From Scandinavium goeteborgense (lineage in GTDB: Bacteria; Pseudomonadota; Gammaproteobacteria; Enterobacterales; Enterobacteriaceae), in contig NZ_CP054058.1 of NCBI RefSeq assembly GCF_003935895.2, positions 1,984,001-2,048,000 on the forward strand: a stretch of 64,000 nucleotides of DNA, in the 5' to 3' direction. The translations under genes and the position numbers were made by a program. The notes beneath the pieces are model-generated. The model saw only the letters and a list, made by a program, of their open reading frames with translations. It ran no database searches and had not been told where the DNA came from. How positions within the stretch are numbered: position 1 is the stretch's first letter; each line of letters begins with the position of its first letter. Below, piece after piece: positions 29,441 through 38,633 of this stretch.

Positions 29441-29517
29441 TGGTGCGTCCGAGTGGACTCGAACCACCGACCCCCACCATGTCAAGGTGGTGCTCTAACC
29501 AACTGAGCTACGGACGC
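29441..29517 (-). tRNA. tRNA-Val (anticodon GAC)
   Basis: 77 nt including CCA, the same sequence as the copy at 29273-29349. First transcribed of the three. K-12 has two genes here, so this is a local duplication of the valW-type gene on the other side of valV. Only 2 bp separate it from the middle gene. Confidence 0.97.
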
Positions 29518-29627
29518 ACAACGGGGACGAATATTAGCGGCAGGGAGGAGAAGTGGCAAGAGGCAATTGCCACTTTTCTTTCAGATTTCACGCGATTGCG
29601 GAAACACTGCACAAACTGTCGAGAAAG

Positions 29628-29647
29628 CAGCCGCCCTGAGGCGGCTG
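29628..29647 (-). terminator. hairpin after mdtK
   Basis: Stem CAGCCGCC / GGCGGCTG, loop of four, 9 bp beyond the mdtK stop on the reverse strand. The following CTTTCTC is a poor U-tract, so termination may be partial. Confidence 0.6.
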
Positions 29648-29655
29648 TCAGGCAC

Positions 29656-31029
29656 TTATCGGGAAGCTCGAGCCAGAATAATGGCGGACGGCTGACGCTG
29701 CAGGAAACGCATTCTCGTCATCATCAGGATCGCGGCAGAGGTCAGGCCGATGATAAAGCCCATCCAGAAGCCCGCCGGGCCCATACGCGGCACCACGATA
29801 TCGGTTAATGCCAGAATATATCCGCACGGCAGGCCGAGCACCCAATAGGCGGTAAAGGTGATAAAGAAGATCGAACGCGTATCTTTGTAGCCACGCAGGA
29901 TCCCGCTCCCCACCACCTGAATCGAGTCGGAGAGTTGATAGATAGCCGCCAGCAGCATCAGATGCGAGGCCAGCGTCACGACTTCCGGATTGTCGTTGTA
30001 CAGCAGGGCGATATGCTCCCGCAGCGTGACGGTGAAAATCGCGGTTAACACGGCCATGCACATGCCGACGCCGAGGCCCGTTCTGGCGGCTGTTTGCGCT
30101 TCCAGCGTGGAGCCTTGGCCGAGACGAAACCCCACGCGAATAGTCACCGCCGCCGCCAGCGACATAGGCAGAACGAACATCAGTGAGCTGAAGTTCAGGG
30201 CAATCTGATGTCCGGCAACGTCAATAATCCCCAACGGAGACACCAGCAGGGCGACCACAGCAAACAGGGTCACTTCGAAAAAAAGCGCCAGCGCGATAGG
30301 TAATCCAAGCTGCACCAGGCGTTTCATGATTGCGTAATCAGGCTTGCCGAAACCTTCATAGGTGCGAATATCACGCATTGAACGGGCGCGTTTCACATAG
30401 GAAACCATGGCGAAGAACATGACCCAGTAAACGGAAGCGGTCGCCACGCCGCAACCAACGCCGCCGAGTTCAGGCATACCAAAATGGCCGTAAATAAAGA
30501 TGTAGTTCACTGGAATATTCACCAGCAGACCGATAAAGCCCATCACCATGCCCGGCTTGGTTTTCGCCAGACCTTCACACTGATTACGGCATACCTGGAA
30601 GAATAAATACCCCGGAACGCCCCACAGCAGCGCGCGCAAATAGCCGACGGCTTTATCGGCCAGAAGCGGGTCAATATTATGCATGGCGTGAATGATATAA
30701 CCTGCATTCCACAGCACGACCATCACCAGGATGGAGACAAAACCGGCGAGCCAGAAACCCTGGCGAATCTGATGGCCGATGCGGTCACGACGACCGGAAC
30801 CGTTCAGTTGGGCCACCACAGGCGTCAGGGCCAGCAGCAGGCCGTGACCAAATAAAATCGCCGGGAGCCAGATAGAGGTGCCGATAGCTACCGCTGCCAT
30901 ATCGGTCGCGCTGTAACCACCGGCCATGACCGTATCAACGAAGCCCATTGCGGTCTGGGCCACCTGCGCAATGATGACCGGGATTGCCAGCGCGAGAAGC
31001 TGGCGCGCTTCAATAACGTACTTTTGCAC
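29656..31029 (-). CDS. mdtK: MATE multidrug efflux transporter MdtK
   Basis: 457 residues from a GTG at 31029 ([18 protein letters not shown]), the E. coli length and start; the ATG at 31095 adds an unrelated tail. Twelve-helix Na+/H+-coupled exporter (NorM/YdhE) of quinolones and cationic drugs in the inner membrane. Conserved [22 protein letters not shown] at TM1-2. Divergent from ribC as in K-12. Confidence 0.96.
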   Translation of the reverse strand: MQKYVIEARQLLALAIPVIIAQVAQTAMGFVDTVMAGGYSATDMAAVAIGTSIWLPAILFGHGLLLALTPVVAQLNGSGRRDRIGHQIRQGFWLAGFVSILVMVVLWNAGYIIHAMHNIDPLLADKAVGYLRALLWGVPGYLFFQVCRNQCEGLAKTKPGMVMGFIGLLVNIPVNYIFIYGHFGMPELGGVGCGVATASVYWVMFFAMVSYVKRARSMRDIRTYEGFGKPDYAIMKRLVQLGLPIALALFFEVTLFAVVALLVSPLGIIDVAGHQIALNFSSLMFVLPMSLAAAVTIRVGFRLGQGSTLEAQTAARTGLGVGMCMAVLTAIFTVTLREHIALLYNDNPEVVTLASHLMLLAAIYQLSDSIQVVGSGILRGYKDTRSIFFITFTAYWVLGLPCGYILALTDIVVPRMGPAGFWMGFIIGLTSAAILMMTRMRFLQRQPSAIILARASR

Positions 31030-31257
31030 GGGTAAATACCTTTTATTGATTCTTATTGTTGAAGAGACTAAAAAAGCCGCCGACGCGGGCAGCAAGAAAA
31101 AAGAACAGGGGGATTTTGGAATATATTGTAGCGAGTAATGGGTATTAAGCCAGTCAAAAAATGGCAGGAAGCACTACCTGACTGGCAAGGCAGAAGGGCA
31201 ACTGGTATTGTTCAGAGTATTAAAGACGGTGATGATTTAGAGACAGGAGTTAATGGC

Positions 31258-31899
31258 ATGTTTACTGGAATCGTTCAGGGCACGGCAAAAATTGTGTCCA
31301 TCGACGAAAAACCTAACTTCCGCACGCATATCGTTGAAATGCCAGCGCATATGCTCGACGGTATTGAAACCGGCGCCTCCGTTGCCCACAACGGCTGCTG
31401 CCTGACGGTTACGGAAATTAACGGCAATCACATCAGTTTTGACCTGATGAAAGAGACGTTGCGCATTACCAATCTTGGCGAATTGAAAGCGGGCGACGTG
31501 GTTAACGTGGAACGTGCCGCGCGCTTTAGTGATGAGATTGGCGGCCATTTAATGTCGGGTCATATTATGACCACTGCCGACGTATCTAAAATCCTGACCT
31601 CTGAAAATAACCGACAGATTTGGTTTAAGGTCCAGGATCCGACGCTGATGAAATACATCCTGTACAAAGGGTTTATCGGCATTGACGGTATTAGCCTGAC
31701 GGTCGGAGAAGTCACCCCGACGCGCTTCTGTGTTCATCTGATCCCGGAAACGCTGGAACGCACGACGCTCGGCAAGAAGAAGCTCGGTGAGAAGGTGAAC
31801 ATTGAGATTGACCCGCAGACGCAGGCGGTGGTGGATACGGTAGAACGTGTCATGGCTGCCAAAGACGCCGCGACTAAAACGTTCAGCGCAGAAGAGTAA
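31258..31899 (+). CDS. ribC: Riboflavin synthase alpha chain
   Basis: 213 residues starting [13 protein letters not shown] (also named ribE in some annotations); upstream in-frame starts are rejected because this N-terminus is conserved and catalytic. Two lumazine-binding repeats, about 1-90 and 98-190 ([11 protein letters not shown] begins the second). Dismutates 6,7-dimethyl-8-ribityllumazine to riboflavin. Its terminator has been split by an IS4-family insertion 36 bp after the stop. Confidence 0.96.
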   Translation: MFTGIVQGTAKIVSIDEKPNFRTHIVEMPAHMLDGIETGASVAHNGCCLTVTEINGNHISFDLMKETLRITNLGELKAGDVVNVERAARFSDEIGGHLMSGHIMTTADVSKILTSENNRQIWFKVQDPTLMKYILYKGFIGIDGISLTVGEVTPTRFCVHLIPETLERTTLGKKKLGEKVNIEIDPQTQAVVDTVERVMAAKDAATKTFSAEE

Positions 31900-31913
31900 C
31901 AGGGCAGATCAGT

Positions 31914-31935
31914 TAAAAAGAACCCCGGCTTGCCG
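31914..31935. terminator. left half of the disrupted ribC/cfa bidirectional terminator
   Basis: The left flank of the IS reads GAACCCCGGCTTGCCG and the right flank CGGCTTGCCGGGGTTTG. Removing the IS and one copy of the 10-bp duplication rebuilds AACCCCGGC-TT-GCCGGGGTT, a classic terminator between convergent ribC and cfa. With the IS present, each flank keeps only the short inner GGCTTGCC core. Confidence 0.85.
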
Positions 31936-31948
31936 TAATGCTTGTCAG

Positions 31949-33265
31949 TTAAGCTTTTGAAGGAGGCCGCAACGGATAACGTTGCGGCCTCTTTTTTACA
32001 GCTCTCGGGTAATGCCGTGCTCTTCGCCCTGGTAGCACGAAGCTTGAGGCCATACTCAGTATTTCGGCCATGACCTTGGGGAGTTTCCCCGGCGCCACTC
32101 CCGGCAGTAAACGCAGGTGGCTGCACAGATATAACGCTGACTGTTTAAAGCCCATCTGATATGGCTCCACGCCTTTCAGACTGTACGCCATCTGCCCCAT
32201 CATGAAGCGCAACAGATTATACGCCAGCACCACGCCCCACAGCTCCTGACGCACCAGCGCAGGCTTTTTACTCCGCAGCGTCAGTTCATTATTCAGCAGA
32301 TGCTGCTTCATCTCCCTGAACCCGTGCTCTATCTCCCACCGCTGGCTGTAAAGGTCCACGATATCGGCTTTCGGGTATCTGAGCGGGTCGCACATCGACG
32401 TCAGTATCTGCACCGTCTTGCCGTTCACTTCCTTGCTGACCAGTCTTGCTGTCAGGGTTTCCGGTGCATCCTGCCATTTCTTTTTCGCCTGCGGCGACAG
32501 CGTTATTCTCACCAGTTTCTGCCCTGCGCCCAGGTTTCTCACCTCCTCATACTGCGCGCCTTTGCGTAAGGGCAGCATCCAGTGCCTTTCCGTGCCTGAT
32601 GACTGCCAGCGATGCAGCAGGCCCAGGGCATAGAAGCCCTTATCCATGATGGTCAGTGAGTGGTCCGGCGTCCGGTCAATAAGCTGTGCCGCAAGGTCAG
32701 TTTCACCGGTTTCAGAGACGCTGTCGAAGGCCACCGCAGACAGCAGATGGCTGGTAACTTCCATCTGGCAGACCATGCGCAGTTGTGGCCATTCGGACTG
32801 CTTGTTCACATTGGCAGTACGGCCGAAGGCTGCGTCATTTTCTGGGGTATCAGGTGCACGCCACAACGTACCGTCCACGGCCATTAGCGTCAGGCCGTTC
32901 CAGTGAGACAGGGGTGTTTTTTCAAACCAGAGCTGACGTGTTTTTTCGAACATCAGACGGATGACATCCTCGCCGAGCCGCTGGCGGGCCTGAACAACGG
33001 CACTGGGTGCAACGAAGGGCCGGTTACCCGGCAGAAGAATGTCCATATGTGAGACCAGCTGGGTCATGGAGTGGGAGCGGAACAGGGCCATGCCGGTAAC
33101 CGCCCAGACCATCATCTCCATGGAGAGGCGACGCTTACGCAGAGTGACGACGCCGGTGTCAGCCAGGCATTCATCAATCAGTTCAGGAGAAAGCAGGTCT
33201 GCAAGGGCAGCAAACTCCTGCGGAGAAAATTTATGGACGGTATCTAAGGCCTGGCTGAGTAACAT
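31949..33265 (-). CDS. IS4-family transposase, copy 1
   Basis: 438 residues from ATG 33265 ([14 protein letters not shown]), which aligns with the IS4 transposase start; the frame is open 20 codons further to a TTG but through a terminator hairpin. DDE catalytic residues are D131 (MAVDGTLW), D208 (IMDKGF) and E313 in the IS4 YREK signature ([16 protein letters not shown]-2-R-3-E-6-K). Intact, so probably active. Its protein is identical to that of copy 2. Confidence 0.95.
   Translation of the reverse strand: MLLSQALDTVHKFSPQEFAALADLLSPELIDECLADTGVVTLRKRRLSMEMMVWAVTGMALFRSHSMTQLVSHMDILLPGNRPFVAPSAVVQARQRLGEDVIRLMFEKTRQLWFEKTPLSHWNGLTLMAVDGTLWRAPDTPENDAAFGRTANVNKQSEWPQLRMVCQMEVTSHLLSAVAFDSVSETGETDLAAQLIDRTPDHSLTIMDKGFYALGLLHRWQSSGTERHWMLPLRKGAQYEEVRNLGAGQKLVRITLSPQAKKKWQDAPETLTARLVSKEVNGKTVQILTSMCDPLRYPKADIVDLYSQRWEIEHGFREMKQHLLNNELTLRSKKPALVRQELWGVVLAYNLLRFMMGQMAYSLKGVEPYQMGFKQSALYLCSHLRLLPGVAPGKLPKVMAEILSMASSFVLPGRRARHYPRAVKKRPQRYPLRPPSKA
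31963..31997 (+). terminator. IS-borne inward terminator, right end of copy 1
   Basis: Twelve-pair stem GAGGCCGCAACG / CGTTGCGGCCTC, loop of five, then six T on the forward strand. It lies just inside the IS and reads against the transposase, so it should stop ribC transcripts that run into the element. Confidence 0.88.
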
Positions 33266-33300
33266 AAAAAAATCCGTAATCCCTGGAGAGATTACGGATT
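33266..33300 (-). terminator. IS-borne inward terminator, left end of copy 1
   Basis: On the reverse strand AATCCGTAATC / GATTACGGATT followed by a T-run that abuts the transposase ATG. It should stop cfa transcripts entering the IS and keep transposase expression low. Confidence 0.88.
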
Positions 33301-33368
33301 CTTGCACAACCACCGGATCGGTCAACCGATCCTTAACTGATCGGCATTACGGCTTGCCGGGGTTTGTT

Positions 33369-34517
33369 TTATCTTGCAACGCGTAAACCACCTTCGGCTC
33401 CGCGGGTGAAAACCACCTGCCAGAGTTGAATGTCGCGGGCACGGAATGCCCCGGCACAGGCGTTCAGATAATAAGAGAACATCCTTCTGAAACGCTCTGA
33501 ATAGTTGTCAGCAATTTCCGGCCACGTGTGCAGGAAACGCGTATGCCAGGCCATCAATGTGGTGTCGTAATCGGCGCCAAAATTGTGCCAGTCTTCCATC
33601 ACAAAGTGTGGTTCACTGGCGTTGGCAATCTGACGTACAGAAGGCAGGCAGCCATTCGGGAAGATGTATTTGTTGATCCACGGATCGACATTGTTATCCG
33701 TTTTCTTCGACCCGATGGTGTGCAGTAAAAACAGGCCGTCAGGCGTCAGATTACGGTCTACCACGTCGAAATAGGTGGCGTAGTTTTTCGGACCAACGTG
33801 CTCAAACATTCCGACAGAGACGATACGGTCGAACTGATCCTGCAAATCTCGATAATCCTGCAACAGGATTTGCACGTCCAGCCCTTCGCAGCGCGCCTGA
33901 GCCAACTTCTGCTGTTCAGCGGAAATGGTCACACCGACGACGCTCACACCGTAATTTTTCGCCATAAAATGCGCCAGCCCGCCCCAGCCACAGCCGATAT
34001 CCAGCACCCGCATGCCGGGCTGCAAATGCAGCTTCTGGCAAATGAGGTCCAGTTTCGCCTGCTGAGCCTGCTCCAGCGTTTCCGCTTCTTTCCAGTACGC
34101 GCAGGAATATTGCATAAACGGGTCGAGCATCCGAGTGAATAAATCGTTGCCCAAATCGTAATGCTCTTTGCCTACTATCCAGGCACGTTTTTTACTTTGA
34201 AGATTGAGCAGACGGGCGCCTGCCACACGTAGCGTGTCTTTCAGATGGTGGGGGAGTTGGCTTTCCAGACCGGCACGAAGCACATTATGAAAAAATACAT
34301 CGAGCCGTTCGCACTCCCACCAGCCATCCATATAGCTTTCGCCTAATCCCAGCGACCCTTCCTGCAGCACGCGTTTAAAAAAGAGGGGATTATTGACCCG
34401 GATATCTGAGGGAGCAGAACCATTCACCCTGACGCCGGCGCGGTTCAGTAATTCATTAACAATACGGTACCAGTCATCATCAGGCACATTTACTTCTTCT
34501 ATACACGATGAACTCAT
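33369..34517 (-). CDS. cfa: Cyclopropane-fatty-acyl-phospholipid synthase
   Basis: 382 residues, the E. coli length. Peripheral membrane SAM-dependent enzyme that converts unsaturated acyl chains of phospholipids to cyclopropane rings in stationary phase and acid stress. SAM-binding motif VLDIGCGWGGLAHFMA near 171. Its natural terminator overlapped that of ribC and is now split by IS copy 1; the stop is only 20 bp from the IS end. Confidence 0.97.
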   Translation of the reverse strand: MSSSCIEEVNVPDDDWYRIVNELLNRAGVRVNGSAPSDIRVNNPLFFKRVLQEGSLGLGESYMDGWWECERLDVFFHNVLRAGLESQLPHHLKDTLRVAGARLLNLQSKKRAWIVGKEHYDLGNDLFTRMLDPFMQYSCAYWKEAETLEQAQQAKLDLICQKLHLQPGMRVLDIGCGWGGLAHFMAKNYGVSVVGVTISAEQQKLAQARCEGLDVQILLQDYRDLQDQFDRIVSVGMFEHVGPKNYATYFDVVDRNLTPDGLFLLHTIGSKKTDNNVDPWINKYIFPNGCLPSVRQIANASEPHFVMEDWHNFGADYDTTLMAWHTRFLHTWPEIADNYSERFRRMFSYYLNACAGAFRARDIQLWQVVFTRGAEGGLRVAR

Positions 34518-34817
34518 AGCTTCTCCATCACGCGGCTTGTGATCAGAACCTTAAAACAGCGTAGACGCTTTTTTGGTTGTGTGAGAACTCTCACGGAATA
34601 TCCGTAAGTCTGCTATCCGACGTAAAACAGAGGAAGGGAGATAACCCTTGCCGAAAGGCCTTCCGTGGTTAATCGGGGGAGATCCGTTCCCCCGTTAATC
34701 GCTAATATTTATCGTATTTATGTGTTACCGAAATCAGTATAGGCCGCAAAAATGAGTGATTCAATAAAAAATTCTTAGCAAACTAATCACTGAATTGTTA
34801 CATAGTCGCTAACGATA
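34518..34817. promoter_or_regulatory. cfa upstream region
   Basis: 300-bp gap between punC and cfa, both on the reverse strand. E. coli cfa has a distal sigma-70 and a proximal sigma-S promoter and a long leader targeted by the sRNA RydC. A SlyA-like box lies at 34775-34786. No extra gene seen. Confidence 0.55.
34775..34786. promoter_or_regulatory. SlyA-like box upstream of cfa
   Basis: TTAGCAAACTAA, one base from the SlyA consensus palindrome TTAGCAAGCTAA that occurs perfectly at slyA in this same window. It is 258 bp upstream of cfa and 32 bp beyond the punC stop. Function is a guess. Confidence 0.4.
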
Positions 34818-36017
34818 CTATGCGTGTGATTCTTCGTTTGAACCGGCGTTTTCATCACGTTGTGCAACAAACTGCATCCGGTAACCCCAGCCTGCCAGAA
34901 CCACAGTGGCCAGCATCACGCTGGTGGTGGTCAGCAGCGGGGTAGAGATCAGGGTAGAAACCACCAGGCTTGCCAGGAAACACAGACCCAACTGCAATGT
35001 GTTTTGCATCGCCGCCGCACGACCCGTGGCGTGTGGGAACGGGCGCAGCGCCTGTGCCACAACGATGGGATAAATCGCGCCGTTGGCCATCGCCATCAGG
35101 CAGAAAGGAATCAGCAGGGTGGTCAGTGAGCTGCCTGCGGTCAGACCGACAGCAAAGGTGCCCGCCACGCTTACGGCGAAGGCCAGCAACAGCCACGGCA
35201 GCATCTGTTGTCCATCCCATTTTTGCAGGGCGGAACGACATCCGTAGCCCCCAATCAGGAAAGCGATAGTCTGCGGCACGTAACTCAGGCCAATCACCGT
35301 CGGGCCGTAACCCATGGCGCTCAGAATAAACGGCGAGCCGGTCAGCCACGCGAAGAAGCTGGCGGAACAGGCGGCGTAAATCAGCACGTTGCCGCGATAA
35401 TCTTTCGAGCGCAGAAGTGCCAGGAAGGTCAGCGGCTGTTCTTCTTTATGCACAACGCGCAAGGGTTTTTGCAGACGCAGCGCAGGCAGCATCAGCAGCA
35501 GCGTAATGCCGAACAGGGTGGCAAAAATTGCCTGCCATTCGAAATGATGCAGGATCCAGCTGCCCAGCAGCGGTGCCAGTGCCGGGGAAAGCCCAACCAG
35601 TGGCATGATCGTCGCGAAGATACGGTTGGTGCGCTGGGCCGGATAATAATCGGTAACCATCGCCTGCCAGGTGACGGTGGCGGCACAAACGCCGACGGCC
35701 TGCACAAAGCGCAGCACCAGCAGCAGGGTGGCATCACGGACCCACAGCATGCCCAGACAGCCAACGGCGAATATCGCCAGGCCGGTCAACAGAATAGGTT
35801 TACGACCGTAACGGTCAGACAGCGGGCCCCACATCAGTTGGGCGAGGGCGAAACCGGCCAGGAACAGGCTCAGGCTGGCGCTGACGGCGGCGGCAGGCGT
35901 TTGTAGGTCATTCTGAATGGCGGCAAAAGCGGGCAGATACATATCGGTTGCGAGAAAACCGAGTACGCTCAGGCCAGCCAGCCAGCACAAAAATCCTTTC
36001 CCAGGTTGCTTATTCAT
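34818..36017 (-). CDS. punC: PunC, purine nucleoside MFS transporter
   Basis: 399 residues, about 12 membrane segments, Bcr/CflA-like MFS ([18 protein letters not shown] after TM2). Ortholog of E. coli YdhC/PunC, which imports purine nucleosides such as adenosine and is activated by the divergent LysR regulator PunR. Keeps that divergent layout here. Confidence 0.93.
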   Translation of the reverse strand: MNKQPGKGFLCWLAGLSVLGFLATDMYLPAFAAIQNDLQTPAAAVSASLSLFLAGFALAQLMWGPLSDRYGRKPILLTGLAIFAVGCLGMLWVRDATLLLVLRFVQAVGVCAATVTWQAMVTDYYPAQRTNRIFATIMPLVGLSPALAPLLGSWILHHFEWQAIFATLFGITLLLMLPALRLQKPLRVVHKEEQPLTFLALLRSKDYRGNVLIYAACSASFFAWLTGSPFILSAMGYGPTVIGLSYVPQTIAFLIGGYGCRSALQKWDGQQMLPWLLLAFAVSVAGTFAVGLTAGSSLTTLLIPFCLMAMANGAIYPIVVAQALRPFPHATGRAAAMQNTLQLGLCFLASLVVSTLISTPLLTTTSVMLATVVLAGWGYRMQFVAQRDENAGSNEESHA

Positions 36018-36124
36018 TTTCTTTCTCGTTACAGGTGTCGATGGCAGCAGAGTGTAGGGAGTGCAACTTCGGTTGTGAACCGCTAATATTTGTCGGGTGA
36101 GTTCAAATTTTTTGCAGGCAGCCT

Positions 36125-37036
36125 ATGTGGTCAGAATATTCTCTTGAAGTCGTGGACGCCGTTGCACGTAATGGGAGCTTCAGCGCAGCCGCGCAGGAGT
36201 TGCACCGTGTGCCTTCTGCTATCAGCTATACCGTGCGTCAGCTAGAGGAATGGCTGGCGGTTCCACTGTTCGAAAGGCGTCACCGCGACGTGGAGTTAAC
36301 CCCCGCGGGTGCCTGGTTTTTGAAAGAAGGGCGCTCTGTTATCAAAAAAATGCAGATCACCCGTCAACAGTGCCAGCAGATAGCCAACGGCTGGCGTGGC
36401 AGTCTGGCAATCGCTGTGGACAACATTGTGCGCCCGGAACGCACCCGACAGATGATTGTCGATTTTTATCGCCACTTTCAGGATGTCGAATTGTGTGTGT
36501 TCCAGGAAGTGTTCAACGGTGTATGGGATGCGTTATCCGACGGTCGCGTAGAACTGGCTATCGGGGCCACCCAGGCGATCCCGGTCGGGGGACGTTACGC
36601 GTTTCGCGATATGGGGATGCTGAGCTGGAACTGCGTGGTGTCTAGTCAGCATCCGCTGGCGCAGGTGTCCGGCCCGCTCAGCGATGATGTGTTGCGCAAC
36701 TGGCCAGCGCTGGTGCGGGAAGATACATCGCGATCGCTGCCGAAACGCATCACCTGGCTGCTGGATAACCAAAAACGGATTGTGGTGCCGGACTGGGAAT
36801 CTTCCGCGACCTGTCTTTCAGCCGGGTTGTGTGCCGGAATGGTGCCTACGCATTTTGCCCGACCGTATATCGACAGCGGTGAATGGGTGGCGCTGGAGCT
36901 GGAAAATCCTTTCCCGGATGCGGCGTGCTGCCTGACCTGGCAACAAAATGACATGTCACCGGCGTTGAGCTGGCTGCTGGAGTATTTAGGGGACAGTGAA
37001 ACGTTGAATAAAGAGTGGCTGCAGGAGCCGGACTAA
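36125..37036 (+). CDS. punR: PunR, LysR-family activator of punC
   Basis: 303 residues (E. coli YdhB is about 310). N-terminal LysR helix-turn-helix (SLEVVDAVARNGSFSAAAQELHRVPSAISYTVRQLEEWLAVPLFERRHR) and a periplasmic-binding-like effector domain. Divergent from punC with 107 bp between starts. The last few residues are shorter than in E. coli. Convergent with purR (18-bp gap). Confidence 0.93.
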   Translation: MWSEYSLEVVDAVARNGSFSAAAQELHRVPSAISYTVRQLEEWLAVPLFERRHRDVELTPAGAWFLKEGRSVIKKMQITRQQCQQIANGWRGSLAIAVDNIVRPERTRQMIVDFYRHFQDVELCVFQEVFNGVWDALSDGRVELAIGATQAIPVGGRYAFRDMGMLSWNCVVSSQHPLAQVSGPLSDDVLRNWPALVREDTSRSLPKRITWLLDNQKRIVVPDWESSATCLSAGLCAGMVPTHFARPYIDSGEWVALELENPFPDAACCLTWQQNDMSPALSWLLEYLGDSETLNKEWLQEPD

Positions 37037-37054
37037 CCGGCCCCTGAGAGTGCA

Positions 37055-38080
37055 TTAACGGCGGTAGTCGCGGAACGGACCGTCGGCGACCGAGCGGCGC
37101 TCGATTAGGCGCGGATGCACCTCAATCGACTGCGACTCTTCACGCTTATTGACGATACGATCCAGCAGCATATCGAAGGCCGTTTCACCCAGCGAATCCT
37201 TCGGCTGATGGATGGTGGTCAGGGCAGGGGTAAAGAAGCGCGCGTTGCGCACGTTATCGTAGCCAATGACTGAAATATCCTGTGGAACGCGCAGGCCCAT
37301 TTCGTCTGCGGCACACAACGCACCCATCGCCATAATATCGCCGCCGCAGAACACGGCCGTTGGGCGTGGTTGTTGCGCAAGAATTTGCTGCATGGCCCGA
37401 TAGCCGGATTCCGGCTCGAAATCACCCTGCACAATCCAGTTTTCAGGCACGTTGATTTGCGCTTCTTCCATGGCTTTCATGAAGCCCGCCAGACGTCCTG
37501 CGCCGGTGTTGCGCTCCATTGGCCCTGGAATGGCGCCGATTTCACGATGACCGCGTTCGACCAGATAGCGTCCGGCAAGATAGCCACCCTGGAACGCGTT
37601 ATCATTCACCGAGTCGGTAAAATCAGCCTTAGATTCGCCCCAGTCCATCACCACCATCGGGATGTGACGGTACTCTTCCAGCATCTCGAGCACCGACTGT
37701 GGGTATTCGGAACACATCACCAGCAGGCCATCGACACGCTTTTGCGCCATCATCGACAAATATGCGCGCTGCTTTTCCAGGTTGTTCCAGGCGTTACCCA
37801 GGATCAGGGTATAGCCTTTCTCGAAGCAGTTTTTCTCAACAGCTTCAATGATTTCAGCAAAATAGGCGGCTTCGCTGCTGGTCGCCAACAGGCCAATTGT
37901 TTTGGTGTGATTCACCTTCAGGCTGCGCGCCACAGCGCTTGGGGAGTAGTGCAGCTCTTTAATGGCCGCCCACACCGCGTTGCGGGTCTCTTCCGCCACA
38001 AAACGTGTTTTGTTAATTACATGTGAAACAGTTGTAGTGGAAACGTTTGCGCGCTTCGCTACATCTTTAATAGTTGCCAT
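37055..38080 (-). CDS. purR: PurR, purine repressor
   Basis: 341 residues, the E. coli length. LacI-family repressor: helix-turn-helix 1-22 plus hinge helix ([34 protein letters not shown]) and a corepressor domain for hypoxanthine/guanine. Represses purine synthesis genes and itself. Two PurR-box-like sites lie in the leader (38123-38138) and inside the first codons (38037-38052). Confidence 0.97.
   Translation of the reverse strand: MATIKDVAKRANVSTTTVSHVINKTRFVAEETRNAVWAAIKELHYSPSAVARSLKVNHTKTIGLLATSSEAAYFAEIIEAVEKNCFEKGYTLILGNAWNNLEKQRAYLSMMAQKRVDGLLVMCSEYPQSVLEMLEEYRHIPMVVMDWGESKADFTDSVNDNAFQGGYLAGRYLVERGHREIGAIPGPMERNTGAGRLAGFMKAMEEAQINVPENWIVQGDFEPESGYRAMQQILAQQPRPTAVFCGGDIMAMGALCAADEMGLRVPQDISVIGYDNVRNARFFTPALTTIHQPKDSLGETAFDMLLDRIVNKREESQSIEVHPRLIERRSVADGPFRDYRR
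38037..38052. promoter_or_regulatory. PurR box within the purR coding start
   Basis: GTGGAAACGTTTGCGC, 12 of 16 positions of ACGCAAACGTTTGCGT with a perfect AAACGTTTGCG core. It lies at about codons 10-15 of purR. E. coli purR likewise has a second, internal-type operator. Confidence 0.55.
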
Positions 38081-38122
38081 TCGTTCTCACTCCAGACCCT
38101 TTCCTTACGCCTGATTATCGAC

Positions 38123-38138
38123 ACGAAAACGTTTGCCT
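38123..38138. promoter_or_regulatory. PurR box upstream of purR
   Basis: ACGAAAACGTTTGCCT matches 14 of 16 positions of the PurR consensus, 43 bp before the purR start. Indicates autoregulation as in E. coli. Confidence 0.82.
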
Positions 38139-38372
38139 TTACACACCCTTAACACAATTCAATTGAATTGCAGTACGCCGGGATACAGACAGGACGACGG
38201 GAGGGGGTCAATGGCTGGTACGCTTTTAAATTAGCGTGGAATTTTGTCTGATTCTGAGGCAAAGGGAAAGAGAAAAATCGCTATGAGCTTAAAACCTGGA
38301 AGATTTTTGCGTATATTTGTGCAAAAATGAGCAAGCTCACTTTTGTTGTGGGGATTAAAAGGAGAAAAATTG

Positions 38373-38462
38373 ATGAGTACCGACCTGAAGCTCTCTCTTA
38401 TGACCACCGTTATCGCTCTGGCTCTGATCGTTTCTGCCGCGCTGACTGCTGTACTGCACTGA
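38373..38462 (+). CDS. cydH: CydH (YnhF), small subunit of cytochrome bd-I oxidase
   Basis: 29-residue single-helix membrane protein starting MSTDLKLSLMTTVIA and ending TAVLH, matching E. coli YnhF/CydH nearly residue for residue in its first and last parts. CydH fills a channel in the CydA subunit of the bd-I quinol oxidase. AGGAG lies 9 bp upstream. Same place between purR and ydhP as in K-12, far from cydAB. Confidence 0.93.
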   Translation: MSTDLKLSLMTTVIALALIVSAALTAVLH

Positions 38463-38469
38463 TTTATCC

Positions 38470-38495
38470 GGAGGGAGAGCTCTCTTCCTCCTTCT
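38470..38495 (+). terminator. hairpin after cydH
   Basis: Stem GGAGGGAGAG / CTCTTCCTCC with a very tight loop, then a pyrimidine-rich TTCTCACTTTCCTTTC. Likely terminator of cydH. Confidence 0.6.
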
Positions 38496-38633
38496 CACTT
38501 TCCTTTCTTATTGTTATCAAATTCGCAATAAACTTTTGCCATTTTGTTTACTTTTGTTTTTTTGTGATTGATGTCATGCTTTTGACTTCTGCTTTTGCAC
38601 TGTCTCATCGAGATGGCTTACCGGAGTCGTTAC

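Larger units (their letters stand above)
31936..33349 (-). mobile_element. IS4-family insertion sequence, copy 1 (1414 bp)
   Basis: Ends are 18-bp imperfect inverted repeats (TAATGCCGATCAGTTAAG at the transposase-start end, TAATGCTTGTCAGTTAAG at the other). It is flanked by a 10-bp target duplication CGGCTTGCCG (31926-31935 and 33350-33359). One transposase gene on the reverse strand. Same length as copy 2 at 42085-43498 and inverted relative to it. The target is the loop of the ribC/cfa terminator. Confidence 0.95.

Noticed and set aside
29273..29517. tRNA-Val cluster as the attachment site of an integrated island
   Set aside because: No integrase gene or direct repeat of a tRNA 3' end was found in the flanking accessory region.
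32289..32477. Small frames inside the transposase gene (present in both IS copies)
   Set aside because: They are shadows in other frames, repeated only because the IS is duplicated.
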